Shown: positions 1-8,454 of the stretch, in pieces | Numbering within the stretch: the first letter of the stretch is position 1 | Layout of the letters: every line of letters begins with the position of its first letter | Assembly: GCA_025210265.1 (NCBI GenBank) | Contig: JAOASD010000009.1 | Location: 1-64,000 of the forward strand | Length of the DNA: 64,000 bases | DNA from: Pelagimonas sp. | GTDB lineage: Bacteria; Pseudomonadota; Alphaproteobacteria; Rhodobacterales; Rhodobacteraceae | Direction of reading: 5' to 3' | Translations under genes and position numbers: made by a program | The notes under the pieces: generated by a model | What the model saw: the letters and a program-made list of their open reading frames with translations, nothing else | The model's database searches: none | What the model was told of the DNA's origin: nothing

Positions 1-365
1 AACTGCTCGGCCCCGGCCAGTTCACAGCTGAGCGAATCGCAGACGCGGATGGTCAGTGCGGGGGGCGGGGTCTCGCCCTCCTTCACGATGTCAAAATGCG
101 CGTAAAAGCTTGCGACTTCCTGAATCTCGGCCATGGAAATGTGCATTTCTTCGGCCAAAGCCCGCAGATGCGCCGCAGACAGATGACCATGCGCGTCCTG
201 GATCAGGTGCAGAAATTCAATCAGAAGATCACGGCGACGCGGCCGATCGCCAAGCAGCGCACGCACTTCCGCAAGCGCAAAATCCTCATACTGGCGACCC
301 TTAGGACGCACACGCCCACGACCGCGACCAGATTTCCAAACACCTTTGGGTTCATCGAGTGACAT
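1..365 (-). CDS. NuoE-like thioredoxin-fold [2Fe-2S] subunit, probably formate dehydrogenase (partial, left edge)
   Basis: This is the first ~121 residues of a protein that runs off the left edge. The part visible has the NuoE-type helical region (IQDAHGHLS, then SMAEIQEVASFYAHF) followed by the start of the thioredoxin-like fold with VCDSLSCELAG, whose two cysteines would be the first cluster ligands. The family is the 24-kDa subunit of complex I and the gamma/beta subunits of soluble NAD-dependent formate dehydrogenases. The basic N-terminus (KSGRGRGRVRPKGRQ) recalls formate dehydrogenase beta subunits in which NuoE and NuoF are fused; whether NuoF follows cannot be seen. ATG at 365 is preceded by an AGGAAAAG-type ribosome site. 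A role in formate oxidation is inferred and would fit C1 units released from methylamines by the neighbouring module. Confidence 0.7.
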   Translation of the reverse strand, partial: MSLDEPKGVWKSGRGRGRVRPKGRQYEDFALAEVRALLGDRPRRRDLLIEFLHLIQDAHGHLSAAHLRALAEEMHISMAEIQEVASFYAHFDIVKEGETPPPALTIRVCDSLSCELAGAEQ

Positions 366-577
366 ACTGGATTCTTTTCCTATCGGGTTTTCTTTATGGT
401 CAACATATTTTCATGTGGGTCAACATCGAAAATCGGTTTTTTTGACTCGGTTTTCGCGATTTTCGGACTTGGCGCGGGGGCTGTTCACTATCGGAAAATC
501 AGATCAGTCACAGCAACGACAAGACGCGCGGCAATGCCGCGCGATCCAGGTCTCGTCAATAGGGAATCTGACCGAAA

Positions 578-1186
578 TCAGCCGTCAGGCATCAGCAGGC
601 AGGCCGCCAGGATCTTGCGCGTGTCATCATGCACGGACGGCTTTTCGCCGTTCCAGCGACTGAAATGACGATGCCCCTGCCCTGCGGCGGTCAACCCGCG
701 CAATGTGGCCTGCGTTTCGCCTGCAATCAGGCGCAGACGGTGGCGCATATTGTCGTGATAGGTGTCACGGTGACGGGCCTCCATGCGCAGATGAAACAGC
801 GAAGAGCGCGCGCGCGGGCGGATCTCCATCCGTTCAATATAGGCGTTGGAGTGCTGCCAGATCTGCAGAGCCCGGCGTTGCAGGCGTTCGGCCTGAACCA
901 GACGCCCGTTCTGCACCAGCAGGGCGGCTCGGCTGGCCAGGGTTGCTGCGCGCCTTGGGTCATCCCCGGCAAAGGCAAGTCCGCAAATCAGGTCGGCCTG
1001 CCGGAACAGGCGGCGGGCCCGCGTCAGATCCTTGGCACAAAGCGCAGCGTTCCCTGCCTCCATCAGCCGTTCCCAGACCAGATCAGAGCGCCGCCAACCG
1101 CTGTCCTTGGCGACACGCAGCTCCGTGTCGTCGCGGTCAAAGCCCCAGATACGCGGCGCGGACATGTTCATTGTCATGTAGCTCAT
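578..1186 (-). CDS. conserved protein with TPR-like helices, coupled to the ABC operon
   Basis: A 202-residue protein of unknown function. The centre (residues ~35-110) is alpha-helical and Ala/Arg/Leu-rich with a TPR-like pattern (AGNAALCAKDLTRARRLFRQAD and similar helices), without signal peptide or membrane segment, so it is probably a cytoplasmic scaffold or accessory protein. The start at 1186 lies about 50 bp inside the 3' end of the upstream LivF gene and has a strong GGAGGGA ribosome site seven bases before ATG, which argues for translational coupling and membership of the transporter operon. Later in-frame ATGs at 1177, 1171 and 1165 are possible but lack as good a site. I do not recognise a named family and assign no function. 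Confidence 0.6.
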   Translation of the reverse strand: MSYMTMNMSAPRIWGFDRDDTELRVAKDSGWRRSDLVWERLMEAGNAALCAKDLTRARRLFRQADLICGLAFAGDDPRRAATLASRAALLVQNGRLVQAERLQRRALQIWQHSNAYIERMEIRPRARSSLFHLRMEARHRDTYHDNMRHRLRLIAGETQATLRGLTAAGQGHRHFSRWNGEKPSVHDDTRKILAACLLMPDG

Positions 1187-1844
1187 GTGCGGGTCCCTCC
1201 AGGGCTAGATTTCCGGTTTCCAGAACATAGGCATGATCCGCCAGTTCCAGCGCCAGTTCGGCATTCTGTTCGACCAGCACCACGGACAGGCCGTTGGCGT
1301 TGATCTCTTCGACAATCTGGGCGATTTCCTCGACAATCACGGGGGCCAGCCCCATCGAGGGTTCGTCCATCAGCAACAGCCGGGGTTTCGACATCAGGGC
1401 GCGCCCGATGGCCAGCATCTGCTGTTCCCCGCCGGACATGGTCTGGGCCCGCTGCGTGCGACGTTCCAGAAGGCGCGGGAAGCGTTTGAACACATCCTGC
1501 AGATCGTCTTCGACGCCTTGCTTGTCCTTGCGCAGAAACGCGCCCGTGCGCAGGTTTTCCTCGACTGTCATGTCGGGAAAGATCCGCCGGCCTTCGGGCA
1601 CATGGGCGATGCCATGGGCGACGACCTTGTTGGCAGGCAGCCCGTCGATGCGTTTGCCCTCAAAGGTGATTTCCCCCTGGGTGATCGGCAGCATCCCGGA
1701 CATGGCGCGCAGGGTCGTGGTCTTGCCCGCGCCATTGCCGCCGATGATGGTGACGATCTTGCCCTCGGGCACCTGAATGGAAATATCGCGAATCGCGTTG
1801 ATCTTGCCGTAATTCGCGGCGATGCCCTTCATCTCAAGCAACAT
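1137..1844 (-). CDS. livF: branched-chain-type ABC transporter ATP-binding protein LivF
   Basis: One of two ATPase subunits of a HAAT-family (branched-chain amino acid/urea/amide type) importer. Visible motifs are Walker A GGNGAGKTT, the signature MSGGEQQ, Walker B LLLMDEPS and the switch His region LVEQNAELAL. The length of ~235 residues is usual for LivF. ATG at 1844 is chosen over the upstream in-frame start because it follows GGGAGGCG at proper spacing and gives the canonical MLLEMKGI start; it overlaps the end of LivG by 11 bp. The operon order (binding protein, LivH, LivM, LivG, LivF) is complete. The substrate is not shown by this subunit. Confidence 0.93.
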   Translation of the reverse strand: MLLEMKGIAANYGKINAIRDISIQVPEGKIVTIIGGNGAGKTTTLRAMSGMLPITQGEITFEGKRIDGLPANKVVAHGIAHVPEGRRIFPDMTVEENLRTGAFLRKDKQGVEDDLQDVFKRFPRLLERRTQRAQTMSGGEQQMLAIGRALMSKPRLLLMDEPSMGLAPVIVEEIAQIVEEINANGLSVVLVEQNAELALELADHAYVLETGNLALEGPAHELHDNEHVRAAYLGL

Positions 1845-2601
1845 GGCGGGCGCCTCCCAGATAGGCTTCAATCACGGCGGGGTGATGGCGGATTTCCTGC
1901 GGGCCGCCTTCGGCGAGGAATTTGCCAAAGCTCATGCAGGTGATCTGATCGCACAGGCCCATGATGGCCTGCATGTCATGTTCCACCAAGAGTATGGTCA
2001 TGCCATCCGCCTTGAGCCGGTTCATCAGGTCCATCATCTGGCGCGTTTCCTCGGGGTTCATCCCGGTGAACGGTTCGTCCAGCAGGATCACATCCGGGTG
2101 GCTGGCATAGGCCACGGCCATCCCCAATGCGCGCTGGTGCCCGTGGGACAGATCCCCCGCCCGTTCATCAAGCAGATCATCCAGACCAAAGAATTCCAGC
2201 GCCTCGCGGGCACGGGCTTCGGCCCCGCGCCGGTCCTCTTTGTCCCAGCCGATGATCGCAGCAAAGATATTGGGACGGAACGGCATATGCGTGCCCACCA
2301 ATGCGTTTTCCAACACGGTCAGTTCGGCAAACAGGGTCGAGTGCTGAAAGGTGCGCACCACGCCGCGCCGGGCGACCTCGTACATTTTCAGCCCTGAAAT
2401 ATCCTCGCCACGCAGCAGAACCTGACCTTTGGTCGGGGTATAGAACCCCGAGATCATGTTAAAGGTCGTGGTCTTGCCTGCCCCGTTCGGGCCGATCAGC
2501 CCATGGATTGTGCCATGCTCGACCTTAAAGCTCAGATTGTCGACAGCGGTCAGACCGCCAAACTGCATGGTCAGGTTTTTGACCTCTAGGAAATTGGTCA
2601 T
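1834..2601 (-). CDS. livG: branched-chain-type ABC transporter ATP-binding protein LivG
   Basis: The second ATPase of the importer, 255 residues, the usual LivG length. Walker A is GPNGAGKTTTFNMISGF, the signature region is LSHGHQRALGMAVAYA (degenerate, as is common in LivG), and Walker B is VILLDEPFTGMNPEE. The insert after Walker A (VVRTFQHSTLF) is typical for LivG rather than LivF. The start overlaps the LivM stop in an ATGA arrangement, so translation is coupled. It pairs with LivF to energise import through LivH/LivM. Confidence 0.93.
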   Translation of the reverse strand: MTNFLEVKNLTMQFGGLTAVDNLSFKVEHGTIHGLIGPNGAGKTTTFNMISGFYTPTKGQVLLRGEDISGLKMYEVARRGVVRTFQHSTLFAELTVLENALVGTHMPFRPNIFAAIIGWDKEDRRGAEARAREALEFFGLDDLLDERAGDLSHGHQRALGMAVAYASHPDVILLDEPFTGMNPEETRQMMDLMNRLKADGMTILLVEHDMQAIMGLCDQITCMSFGKFLAEGGPQEIRHHPAVIEAYLGGARHVA

Positions 2602-3551
2602 TTCGCGGCCTCCTTCCTGGTGAATTTCTGCACGATGCTTTCCAGACCATTGGGCAGGAACAGGATCGACAGGATCAGGATCGCGCCGTAAATCAGCGGA
2701 CGCATCTGTTCAAAGCCCAGCTCGCGCAGGACGATTTCGTTCAGCACGGTCAGCACGACACAGCCCAGGATCGGACCATAGAACGTGCCGGTGCCCCCCA
2801 CGATTGCCCAGGTCAGCACGAACACCATCACTTCGATGTCAAAGCTGTTGGGGTTGATCGTGCCCACATAATGCGCCAGCAGCGCGCCGCCGATCCCGGC
2901 AAAGCCAGAGGCCACAGCAAAGGCCAGCGTGCGATAGGCGCGCAGGTTGACGCCAGACGCCTCGGCCAGCTTGTCCTGCCAGTGTACAGCGTGGAAGGTC
3001 AGGCCAACGGGGCTTTTCTCGATGCGCCACAGGATCCACAGGCAGATCGCCACGACGAAGCCAGCGAAATAGTAGTAGCTGACCGGTTCAAAGAAATCGA
3101 ACTGGTAGAAGCCGATGGAAAAGTCGGGCATCGGGTCGATCCCCTTGATGCCTTTGGCGCCACCGAACGGGTCGCGGAACCGCTTCCACAGCAGGCGGAT
3201 GATTTCCGCCGAGGCAAAGCTGCCGATCAGAAAGTAGAACCCTTTCATACGGAACAAAGGGAAGCTGAGCAGCACCGCCACCAGCGCGGCCACAATCCCG
3301 CCCAGCAGCATGGAGATCGGCACATAGACCCCCAGTTTCTTGGTCATCAGAGCCGAGGCATAGGCCCCCACCCCCATGATCACCACATGGCCCAGCGACC
3401 ATTCCCCGGTCAGGGTCAGCAGCCGGTAGGATGTGACAAGCAGCACGTTGATCGTCAGAAAGACCAGGATCTCCTGCTGCGAAAAGCTCAGCCCGTGGGG
3501 CAGCGCGATCAGCGCGACAATGGCCAGCGGCCAGATCAGGAATTTAGGCAC
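2598..3551 (-). CDS. livM: branched-chain-type ABC transporter permease LivM
   Basis: An inner-membrane permease with about eight to ten hydrophobic segments and the LivM-type EAA-like loop (WQDKLAEASGVNLRAYRTLAF). It forms the translocation path with LivH. The GTG at 3551 is favoured because GGGAG lies eight bases upstream and the product then starts PKFLIWPLAIVAL; the longer alternatives use TTG (3566) or GTG (3560) without a spaced ribosome site. The gene overlaps the LivH stop by a few bases and the LivG start by four, as expected for a tightly coupled operon. Confidence 0.9.
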   Translation of the reverse strand: MPKFLIWPLAIVALIALPHGLSFSQQEILVFLTINVLLVTSYRLLTLTGEWSLGHVVIMGVGAYASALMTKKLGVYVPISMLLGGIVAALVAVLLSFPLFRMKGFYFLIGSFASAEIIRLLWKRFRDPFGGAKGIKGIDPMPDFSIGFYQFDFFEPVSYYYFAGFVVAICLWILWRIEKSPVGLTFHAVHWQDKLAEASGVNLRAYRTLAFAVASGFAGIGGALLAHYVGTINPNSFDIEVMVFVLTWAIVGGTGTFYGPILGCVVLTVLNEIVLRELGFEQMRPLIYGAILILSILFLPNGLESIVQKFTRKEAAK

Positions 3552-4413
3552 GGTCGACACTCCCAAACAGGCCGGTGGGCTTTACGATCAGCACCAGCAG
3601 CATGAGCGACAGACCAACAATATCCGCCAGAACACCGTCATAGAACGTGGTCACAAAAGTATGCACGATGGCATAGGCAACAGAGGCAACGATGGCGCCT
3701 TCCAGGCTGCCGACCCCACCCACGATGATCACGATAAAGGCGGTGACAATCACCGAATGGCCCATATGCGGGTTCACCGAAACCAGCGGCGCGGTCAGCG
3801 CCCCGGCCAGACCGGCAAGGCCCGCGCCGATGAACATGGCGATCCGTGCGGTCTGGGTGATCGAAATCCCCTGCAGCTCGGCCGCCTGCGGATCCTGAGC
3901 CGACGCGCGCAGCGCCCAGCCGAACTTGGTCCGTTTCAGGAAATACCACAGCGCAGACAGGAACACGATTGCCGCCACGATCACATACAGACGGGCCACC
4001 GGCAGACGCACCTTGTCGCTAAAGGTGATGACCTCTTGGGTGACAGGCGGGATATGTTCCATCCGCACGCCAAAGCCCAGCACGGCCAGCGCCTGCAGGA
4101 TCATCAGAAAGCCGATCGAGGCCACAAGCCCCCCCAGCGGATTGTCCTTAAGCGGTCGGAACAGGGTCTTTTCCATCAATATGCCGAGCAACCCGACAAA
4201 GATCAGCCCCACGGCCACCGCCACGAAAAACGGCAGGTGCATGTCGGCATATAGCGCCACGATGCAATAAGCCCCCGCCATGAAAAGCTCGCCATGGGCA
4301 AAGTTCACCACCCCCATGACACCAAAGATCAGCACCAGACCCACCGCCACCAGCGAGATATAGCTCGCGGCGTAGACGGCGTTCAGCCCGGTTTGCGCCA
4401 GAAGTTCCAGCAT
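3544..4413 (-). CDS. livH: branched-chain-type ABC transporter permease LivH
   Basis: A permease of 289 residues with the typical LivH N-terminus (GLNAVYAASYISLVAVGLVLIFGVMGVVNFAHGE, of which FGVMGVVNFAHGE is the family hallmark) and the conserved loop RASAQDPQAAELQGI. Multiple membrane helices are evident. It lies directly downstream of the binding-protein gene, separated by ~85 bp holding a strong hairpin. The family also transports urea, short-chain amides and other small polar solutes, so the branched-chain label describes the fold rather than the substrate. Confidence 0.93.
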   Translation of the reverse strand: MLELLAQTGLNAVYAASYISLVAVGLVLIFGVMGVVNFAHGELFMAGAYCIVALYADMHLPFFVAVAVGLIFVGLLGILMEKTLFRPLKDNPLGGLVASIGFLMILQALAVLGFGVRMEHIPPVTQEVITFSDKVRLPVARLYVIVAAIVFLSALWYFLKRTKFGWALRASAQDPQAAELQGISITQTARIAMFIGAGLAGLAGALTAPLVSVNPHMGHSVIVTAFIVIIVGGVGSLEGAIVASVAYAIVHTFVTTFYDGVLADIVGLSLMLLVLIVKPTGLFGSVDRA

Positions 4414-4444
4414 TTGTTATTCTTTCAGATGCACGTTTCCTGTT

Positions 4445-4468
4445 GGCGCGGGACATATGCCCCGCGCC
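4445..4468 (-). other. intercistronic hairpin between binding protein and permease genes
   Basis: The sequence contains perfect 8-bp arms GGCGCGGG / CCCGCGCC around an 8-base loop. No T-run follows on the minus strand, so it is not a classical terminator. In many ABC operons such a structure after the binding-protein gene stabilises the upstream message, giving an excess of binding protein over the membrane subunits; that role here is inferred. Confidence 0.5.
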
Positions 4469-4498
4469 AGGCGATTTTCTGCGTGTGTCTAGGCGTGA

Positions 4499-5791
4499 TC
4501 AGCCGCGCTGATCCCACATCTGGTCATAGGCCATCATGTGCTTGATCAGCAGATCGCCATGTTTGTCATACCAGTCGGGAATGCTGCGGAAGCCCTTAAT
4601 CGTGGCTTTGCCATCCTCGATCGCAACCACAGGCCAGTCGCCGACCAGCGCATTGTCGATCCCAAACAGCTCTTTGCCCCACCATTTCGCGTCGCCAAAG
4701 GCATGTGCGCCGGTGCCATCGGATTTCATCGCTGCGGCCACCGCATCGGGATCGGCCGACCCGGCCTTTTCCGCCGCGGCCTTCCACAGATCCATGATCG
4801 AGGCATATTCCCAGCTGACCGCGCCCCACTGGCCCGGATGACGCTTGTTATATTCCGCGTAGAACCCGTTCGGGTCGTCGAAATTGATGTTGTCGCCATT
4901 CAGAGCCGGGTCGTCGAAATCCGGGAACTGGAACAGCATCCCTTCCATGAACTCCTTGGAGGTCTTGGAAATCATCTGATCGTAGAAATCCGCGGTACAG
5001 CTGATGATCTGACCGGTAAAGCCCTGCTGGAACAGCTGTTCCGCGATCGGGTGCACATAGTCGGAATAGCAGGTGTCCAGGCAGACGATCTGCGGGTTCT
5101 TGGACAGCAGACGGGTCACAACCGGCGCAAAGTCGGTCGTGGCCGGGTCAAACAGCAGCGGGTCGTCCAGCATCTCGATGCCAGCGGCCTCGAACGCGGC
5201 CAGATAGGTTGCAACCGAAGGCAGACCCAGCGCGTCGTCCTGCGCGCACATCACGGCGGTCTTCAGCTCGGGTTTGTTTTCGGCCAGCCACTCGACCGCG
5301 GTGACATTGTAGATCGGATGCACTTCGGCGGGGGCGATCAGGGTTTCGGTGTCCGGCGACAGGTCGCTGGGCAGCAGAGTCGAGAACAGCATCCCGGTCT
5401 TGTTCGCCACCGGCTGCACGCCCGGCCAGGTGTCCCCACCCAGCATCATGATAAAGCTGACGCCATCCTCGCGGATCAGCTTGGTCGCGCCGGTGCGCGC
5501 CTTGCCCGGATCATATTCGTTGTCATAGGACACGAATTCGACCTTGTAATTGCCATCGGCCAGTTTGATCCCACCAGCGGCGTTCACGCGCTCGGCCCAG
5601 ATTTCACAGCCATCCAGGCCAGGTTTGCCCCAGGCCGCAACGGCCCCGGTCAGCGGCGCAAGAAAGCCGATTTTGATGGTTTTGTCAGCGGCAAGTGCAG
5701 CACCGGGCAGGCCTGCGCTGGCTGCCGTGACAGCGGTTGTTTTGAGAAACGCACGACGCGTAAAGCCACCCTTGGACATTTTTGAAAGCAT
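4499..5791 (-). CDS. periplasmic substrate-binding protein of the branched-chain-type ABC importer (Tat signal)
   Basis: A 430-residue type-1 periplasmic binding protein. The N-terminus carries a twin-arginine style signal (FTRRAFLKTTAVTAASAGLPGAALA), so export is probably by Tat, with the mature protein starting near ADKTIKIGFLAPLTG. It belongs to the subgroup of urea/amide/branched-chain binding proteins (GGDTWPGVQPVANKTG, YVHPIAEQLFQQG). ATG at 5791 has GGGAGGA eight bases upstream; the longer reading to 5911 has no support. It heads the operon and is ~45% or more alike by eye to the signal-less protein encoded at 6970-8271. The ligand is unknown; the nearby trimethylamine monooxygenase suggests a small amine or related solute, which is inference. 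Confidence 0.88.
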   Translation of the reverse strand: MLSKMSKGGFTRRAFLKTTAVTAASAGLPGAALAADKTIKIGFLAPLTGAVAAWGKPGLDGCEIWAERVNAAGGIKLADGNYKVEFVSYDNEYDPGKARTGATKLIREDGVSFIMMLGGDTWPGVQPVANKTGMLFSTLLPSDLSPDTETLIAPAEVHPIYNVTAVEWLAENKPELKTAVMCAQDDALGLPSVATYLAAFEAAGIEMLDDPLLFDPATTDFAPVVTRLLSKNPQIVCLDTCYSDYVHPIAEQLFQQGFTGQIISCTADFYDQMISKTSKEFMEGMLFQFPDFDDPALNGDNINFDDPNGFYAEYNKRHPGQWGAVSWEYASIMDLWKAAAEKAGSADPDAVAAAMKSDGTGAHAFGDAKWWGKELFGIDNALVGDWPVVAIEDGKATIKGFRSIPDWYDKHGDLLIKHMMAYDQMWDQRG

Positions 5792-6263
5792 TTTTGTGTC
5801 CTCCCTGTTTGAGGTGTCATGTCTCGGATGCGCCACCCGCGACGCGGATTGCGACATTTGCAAAATCAGCCAAGCATTTCCGGCCTTGGTTGAAGTGAAC
5901 CAAAAGGACACCAGTTAGCAAAATTGGTCTGATTTCGGATCAACGCTAGCAGAGCATTGTATTCTCGCCAAGAAATTTTCTTTCCTGCCACTCCAACACC
6001 GAGGAATCTGGCCCCAAAGAGGGTTTGACGCTCGCAATTTGTGCAAAAATATGAGAACTGGATCAATGATTTAAACCAGATTGGCCCAAAATGGAAAAAA
6101 ATCGGCCCGCCTGCCCCGCACTGGACCAAAAAACCGGGTTTTTCGCGGAAAATCACGGTGAAATTTGCACTTCACCGGCTGGATCACATAAAAGAACCAG
6201 CGCAGGATGACTCGGGCTGAACGCGGTCTGAGGGGCAGTATGGTGCAAGCAGGAGACAAGGTT
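5792..6263. promoter_or_regulatory. divergent control region of the ABC operon and gntR, with operator-like palindromes
   Basis: This 470-bp gap holds no convincing gene. It contains TTGGTT at 5886-5891 facing AACCAA at 5898-5903, TTGGTCTG at 5924-5931, and a half site CTGGACCAA at 6121-6129. The same elements recur before tmm at 8387-8434. FadR/PdhR-type GntR proteins bind TGGT-N3-ACCA palindromes, so these are candidate sites for the GntR protein encoded at 6264. The ABC operon reads left and gntR reads right from this region. Confidence 0.5.
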
Positions 6264-6962
6264 ATGGCCCTACAAGAGCATTCCATCGGCGCCACGGTTC
6301 AGGTGGTGATCGACACGCTCTATGCGCGCATCAAATCCAAGGAATACCCCAACGGGACGCGGCTGCCGTCGGAACGGACGCTGGCCTCGGATCTGGGTGT
6401 GGCCCGCAACACCGTGCGCGAGGCGCTGGATGTGCTGGAAAGCCGGAAAATCATTCGCCGCCGTGCGGGCTCGGGCAGTTTTGTGACGTTTCACTCCGAA
6501 AATGAACACAGCCCCGCCCTGGATTCCGTCGCCGCAGAAACCAGCCCGCTGGACCATCTGGTTGTGCGTGGCATTCTGGAACCGGAAATGGTGCGGCTGG
6601 CCGTGATCAACATGCCCCCCCGCATGATCGAGGATCTGGACGGCATCCTGTCAAGGCTGGAAGGCGTGCGCACCGACATCAACGAATTTATCCGGCTCGA
6701 AGAGGAATTGCTGCGCAAGATTGCTCAGGGAACGGGCAACCGGCTGCTGGCCTCGTGCTATTCTCTGGCGCTGGACGCCAGCCGGCAAAGCTTTCGCACC
6801 ACGTTGCTGCGCCGTCTGCTGACGCCGATGCGCATTCAGGAATATCAAAAGCGGTATAATACGTTGTTCAACGCCATTGCGTCGCGCGATGTGGAAACCG
6901 CTGTGGAATTTATCAAACTCCACCTGACCGAAGAGCAAAAGCTGCTGCTGCAGGACGGCTGA
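6264..6962 (+). CDS. GntR-family regulator, FadR/FCD subfamily
   Basis: A 232-residue regulator. Residues ~10-70 form the winged helix (RLPSERTLASDLGVARNTVREAL, GSGSFVTF wing), and the remainder is the all-helical FCD ligand-binding domain (LVVRGILEPEMVRLAVINMP...). ATG at 6264 is chosen because AGGAGA lies about nine bases upstream; in-frame ATGs at 6207 and 6240 lack this. The gene is divergent from the ABC operon and converges on the signal-less binding-protein gene, seven bases apart. By position it should control the transporter and perhaps tmm. FCD proteins bind carboxylates or metal-carboxylate complexes; the effector here is not predictable. Confidence 0.88.
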   Translation: MALQEHSIGATVQVVIDTLYARIKSKEYPNGTRLPSERTLASDLGVARNTVREALDVLESRKIIRRRAGSGSFVTFHSENEHSPALDSVAAETSPLDHLVVRGILEPEMVRLAVINMPPRMIEDLDGILSRLEGVRTDINEFIRLEEELLRKIAQGTGNRLLASCYSLALDASRQSFRTTLLRRLLTPMRIQEYQKRYNTLFNAIASRDVETAVEFIKLHLTEEQKLLLQDG

Positions 6963-6969
6963 CCCCAGG

Positions 6970-8271
6970 TCACACCCCGCCCCGCGCCGTCAGAGGCATG
7001 GATTGCGGTTCGCTGCTCATCAATCTTTGTTCCCACAGCTGCCCCAGCGCGGACATTTCTTCGCGCAGGATGTCGCCATGGCGCTCCAGCCAATCGGGAA
7101 TAGAGCCAAACTCGGCGATGCGGGCCTTGCCTTTGCGCATTTCCACCACAGGCCAGTCCCCGACCAGCGCATTGTCGATGCCAAACATTTCTTCGCCCCA
7201 CCATTGCGCGGGTCCAAATGCGTGGGTGACATGGCCCAGCTGCTTCATCGCCGCCAGAACAGAGACCGGCCAGACGCCGCCCGCCTTTTCCACCGCCGCG
7301 TGCCAGATTTCAAGAATCGCCACATATTCCCAACTGACCGAGCTCCAGCTATCGGGAAAGCGACGGTTATATTCGTTAAAGAAAACATGAGGTTGATTGA
7401 AAAAGAACGCCTTTTGGCGCAGCATCGGATCGTCAAAATCCGGGAACTGAAACACCAGACCTTCTAGAAATTCGCGCGAGGTCCGGTCCAGCAGGCGCTG
7501 ATAATTGTCCAGTGAGCAGGAAATGATCCGGCCTTTGTACCCTTTGGCAAAAGCATATTCCGTCATGGCGTGAACCATCGGCGTGGTGGCGGTACACCAG
7601 CACAGCAGATCCGGCTGCGCCGCCAGCATTTTATCCACGATCGGGGCCGGGTCAGTGGAGTCGGGCGCGTATCTCTGTTCTTCGACAATGTCGATCCCAG
7701 CGGCACGGAATGCCGCCCGATAGGTTGCCAGCGACGGCAGGCCAAGCGCGTCGGTCTGACTGCAGATCGAAACGGTTTTCACATCGGGATCGTTGCGGGC
7801 AATCCATTCCACCCCAGTGACGTTAAAGATCGGGTGCAATTCGCTGGGCGCAATCAGATACGGGGTGTCCGGGGACAGGTCGCTGGGCAGCAGGGTCGAG
7901 GTTAACACCTTGTGCCGCGTCAGAAAATCCCGCACCGGCGTGTAGGTATCCCCGCCCAGCATAAGCAGCAGTTTCACATCATGGGTATGGACCAGATAGC
8001 GGGCACCCTCCATCGCCAGATCCGGGTCATAGCCGCAGTCAAACGCATGGATGCGCACGGGGTAGCGACGGCCATTGATCAGCAGCCCGCCAACCCGATT
8101 CAGCCAGTCTTCCCAGATTCGGCATCCGTTCAATCCTGGCAGACCCCAGCTTTCGACAGGGCCGCTGAGCGGGCCGAGAAACCCGATATTCACGGTTTCC
8201 GCCATCCCCACAGTCAGTTTGGGCATGGCGCTGTTGACCGCCAGTCGATGTGCGAAACTTGAATTCACCAT
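6970..8271 (-). CDS. binding-protein paralogue without signal peptide (possible cytoplasmic sensor)
   Basis: A 433-residue type-1 periplasmic-binding-fold protein that aligns along its whole length with the binding protein at 4499-5791 (shared blocks SDLSPDT, HPIFNVTGVEWIA, QTDALGLPSLATY, FPDFDDP, SVSWEY, ALVGDWPVV). Its N-terminus (MVNSSFAHRLAVNSAMPKLTVGMAETV) is polar and has no Sec, Tat or lipoprotein signal, so the product should stay in the cytoplasm. ATG at 8271 has GGGAAG six bases upstream; starts at 8301, 8226 or 8205 would not add a signal either. AmiC of the amidase operon is a precedent for a cytoplasmic sensor with this fold. A sensor role with the adjacent GntR protein or a link to tmm is inference. 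Confidence 0.8.
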   Translation of the reverse strand: MVNSSFAHRLAVNSAMPKLTVGMAETVNIGFLGPLSGPVESWGLPGLNGCRIWEDWLNRVGGLLINGRRYPVRIHAFDCGYDPDLAMEGARYLVHTHDVKLLLMLGGDTYTPVRDFLTRHKVLTSTLLPSDLSPDTPYLIAPSELHPIFNVTGVEWIARNDPDVKTVSICSQTDALGLPSLATYRAAFRAAGIDIVEEQRYAPDSTDPAPIVDKMLAAQPDLLCWCTATTPMVHAMTEYAFAKGYKGRIISCSLDNYQRLLDRTSREFLEGLVFQFPDFDDPMLRQKAFFFNQPHVFFNEYNRRFPDSWSSVSWEYVAILEIWHAAVEKAGGVWPVSVLAAMKQLGHVTHAFGPAQWWGEEMFGIDNALVGDWPVVEMRKGKARIAEFGSIPDWLERHGDILREEMSALGQLWEQRLMSSEPQSMPLTARGGV

Positions 8272-8386
8272 AGCGGTCTTCCCTGCCTGTGCTTTGCTCA
8301 ACAGAAGACCAGTTTCAGGCCTGTTTCTGTAAATTGCAAGCTGGACACGCCTTTTGTCTTGACATCATCGGGGCGGCGAACCCTAA

Positions 8387-8434
8387 CTGGACCAGACCAA
8401 AAGTACCAAAAAAGACTTATTGGTTTGGACCAAT
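8387..8434. promoter_or_regulatory. operator-like palindromes in the tmm promoter region
   Basis: A perfect-armed palindrome ATTGGTTTGGACCAAT lies at 8419-8434, only ~20 bp before the tmm start, and a related site CTGGACCAGACCAA at 8387-8400. Both resemble the elements upstream of the ABC operon. A possible -35 TTGACA is at 8359-8364 but no good -10 is visible. The sites fit PdhR/FadR-type GntR recognition (ATTGGT...ACCAAT), with a 4-base rather than 3-base spacer. Repression of tmm by the GntR neighbour is inferred. Confidence 0.5.
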
Positions 8435-8454
8435 ATCAAACCTAGGGAGGTTAC

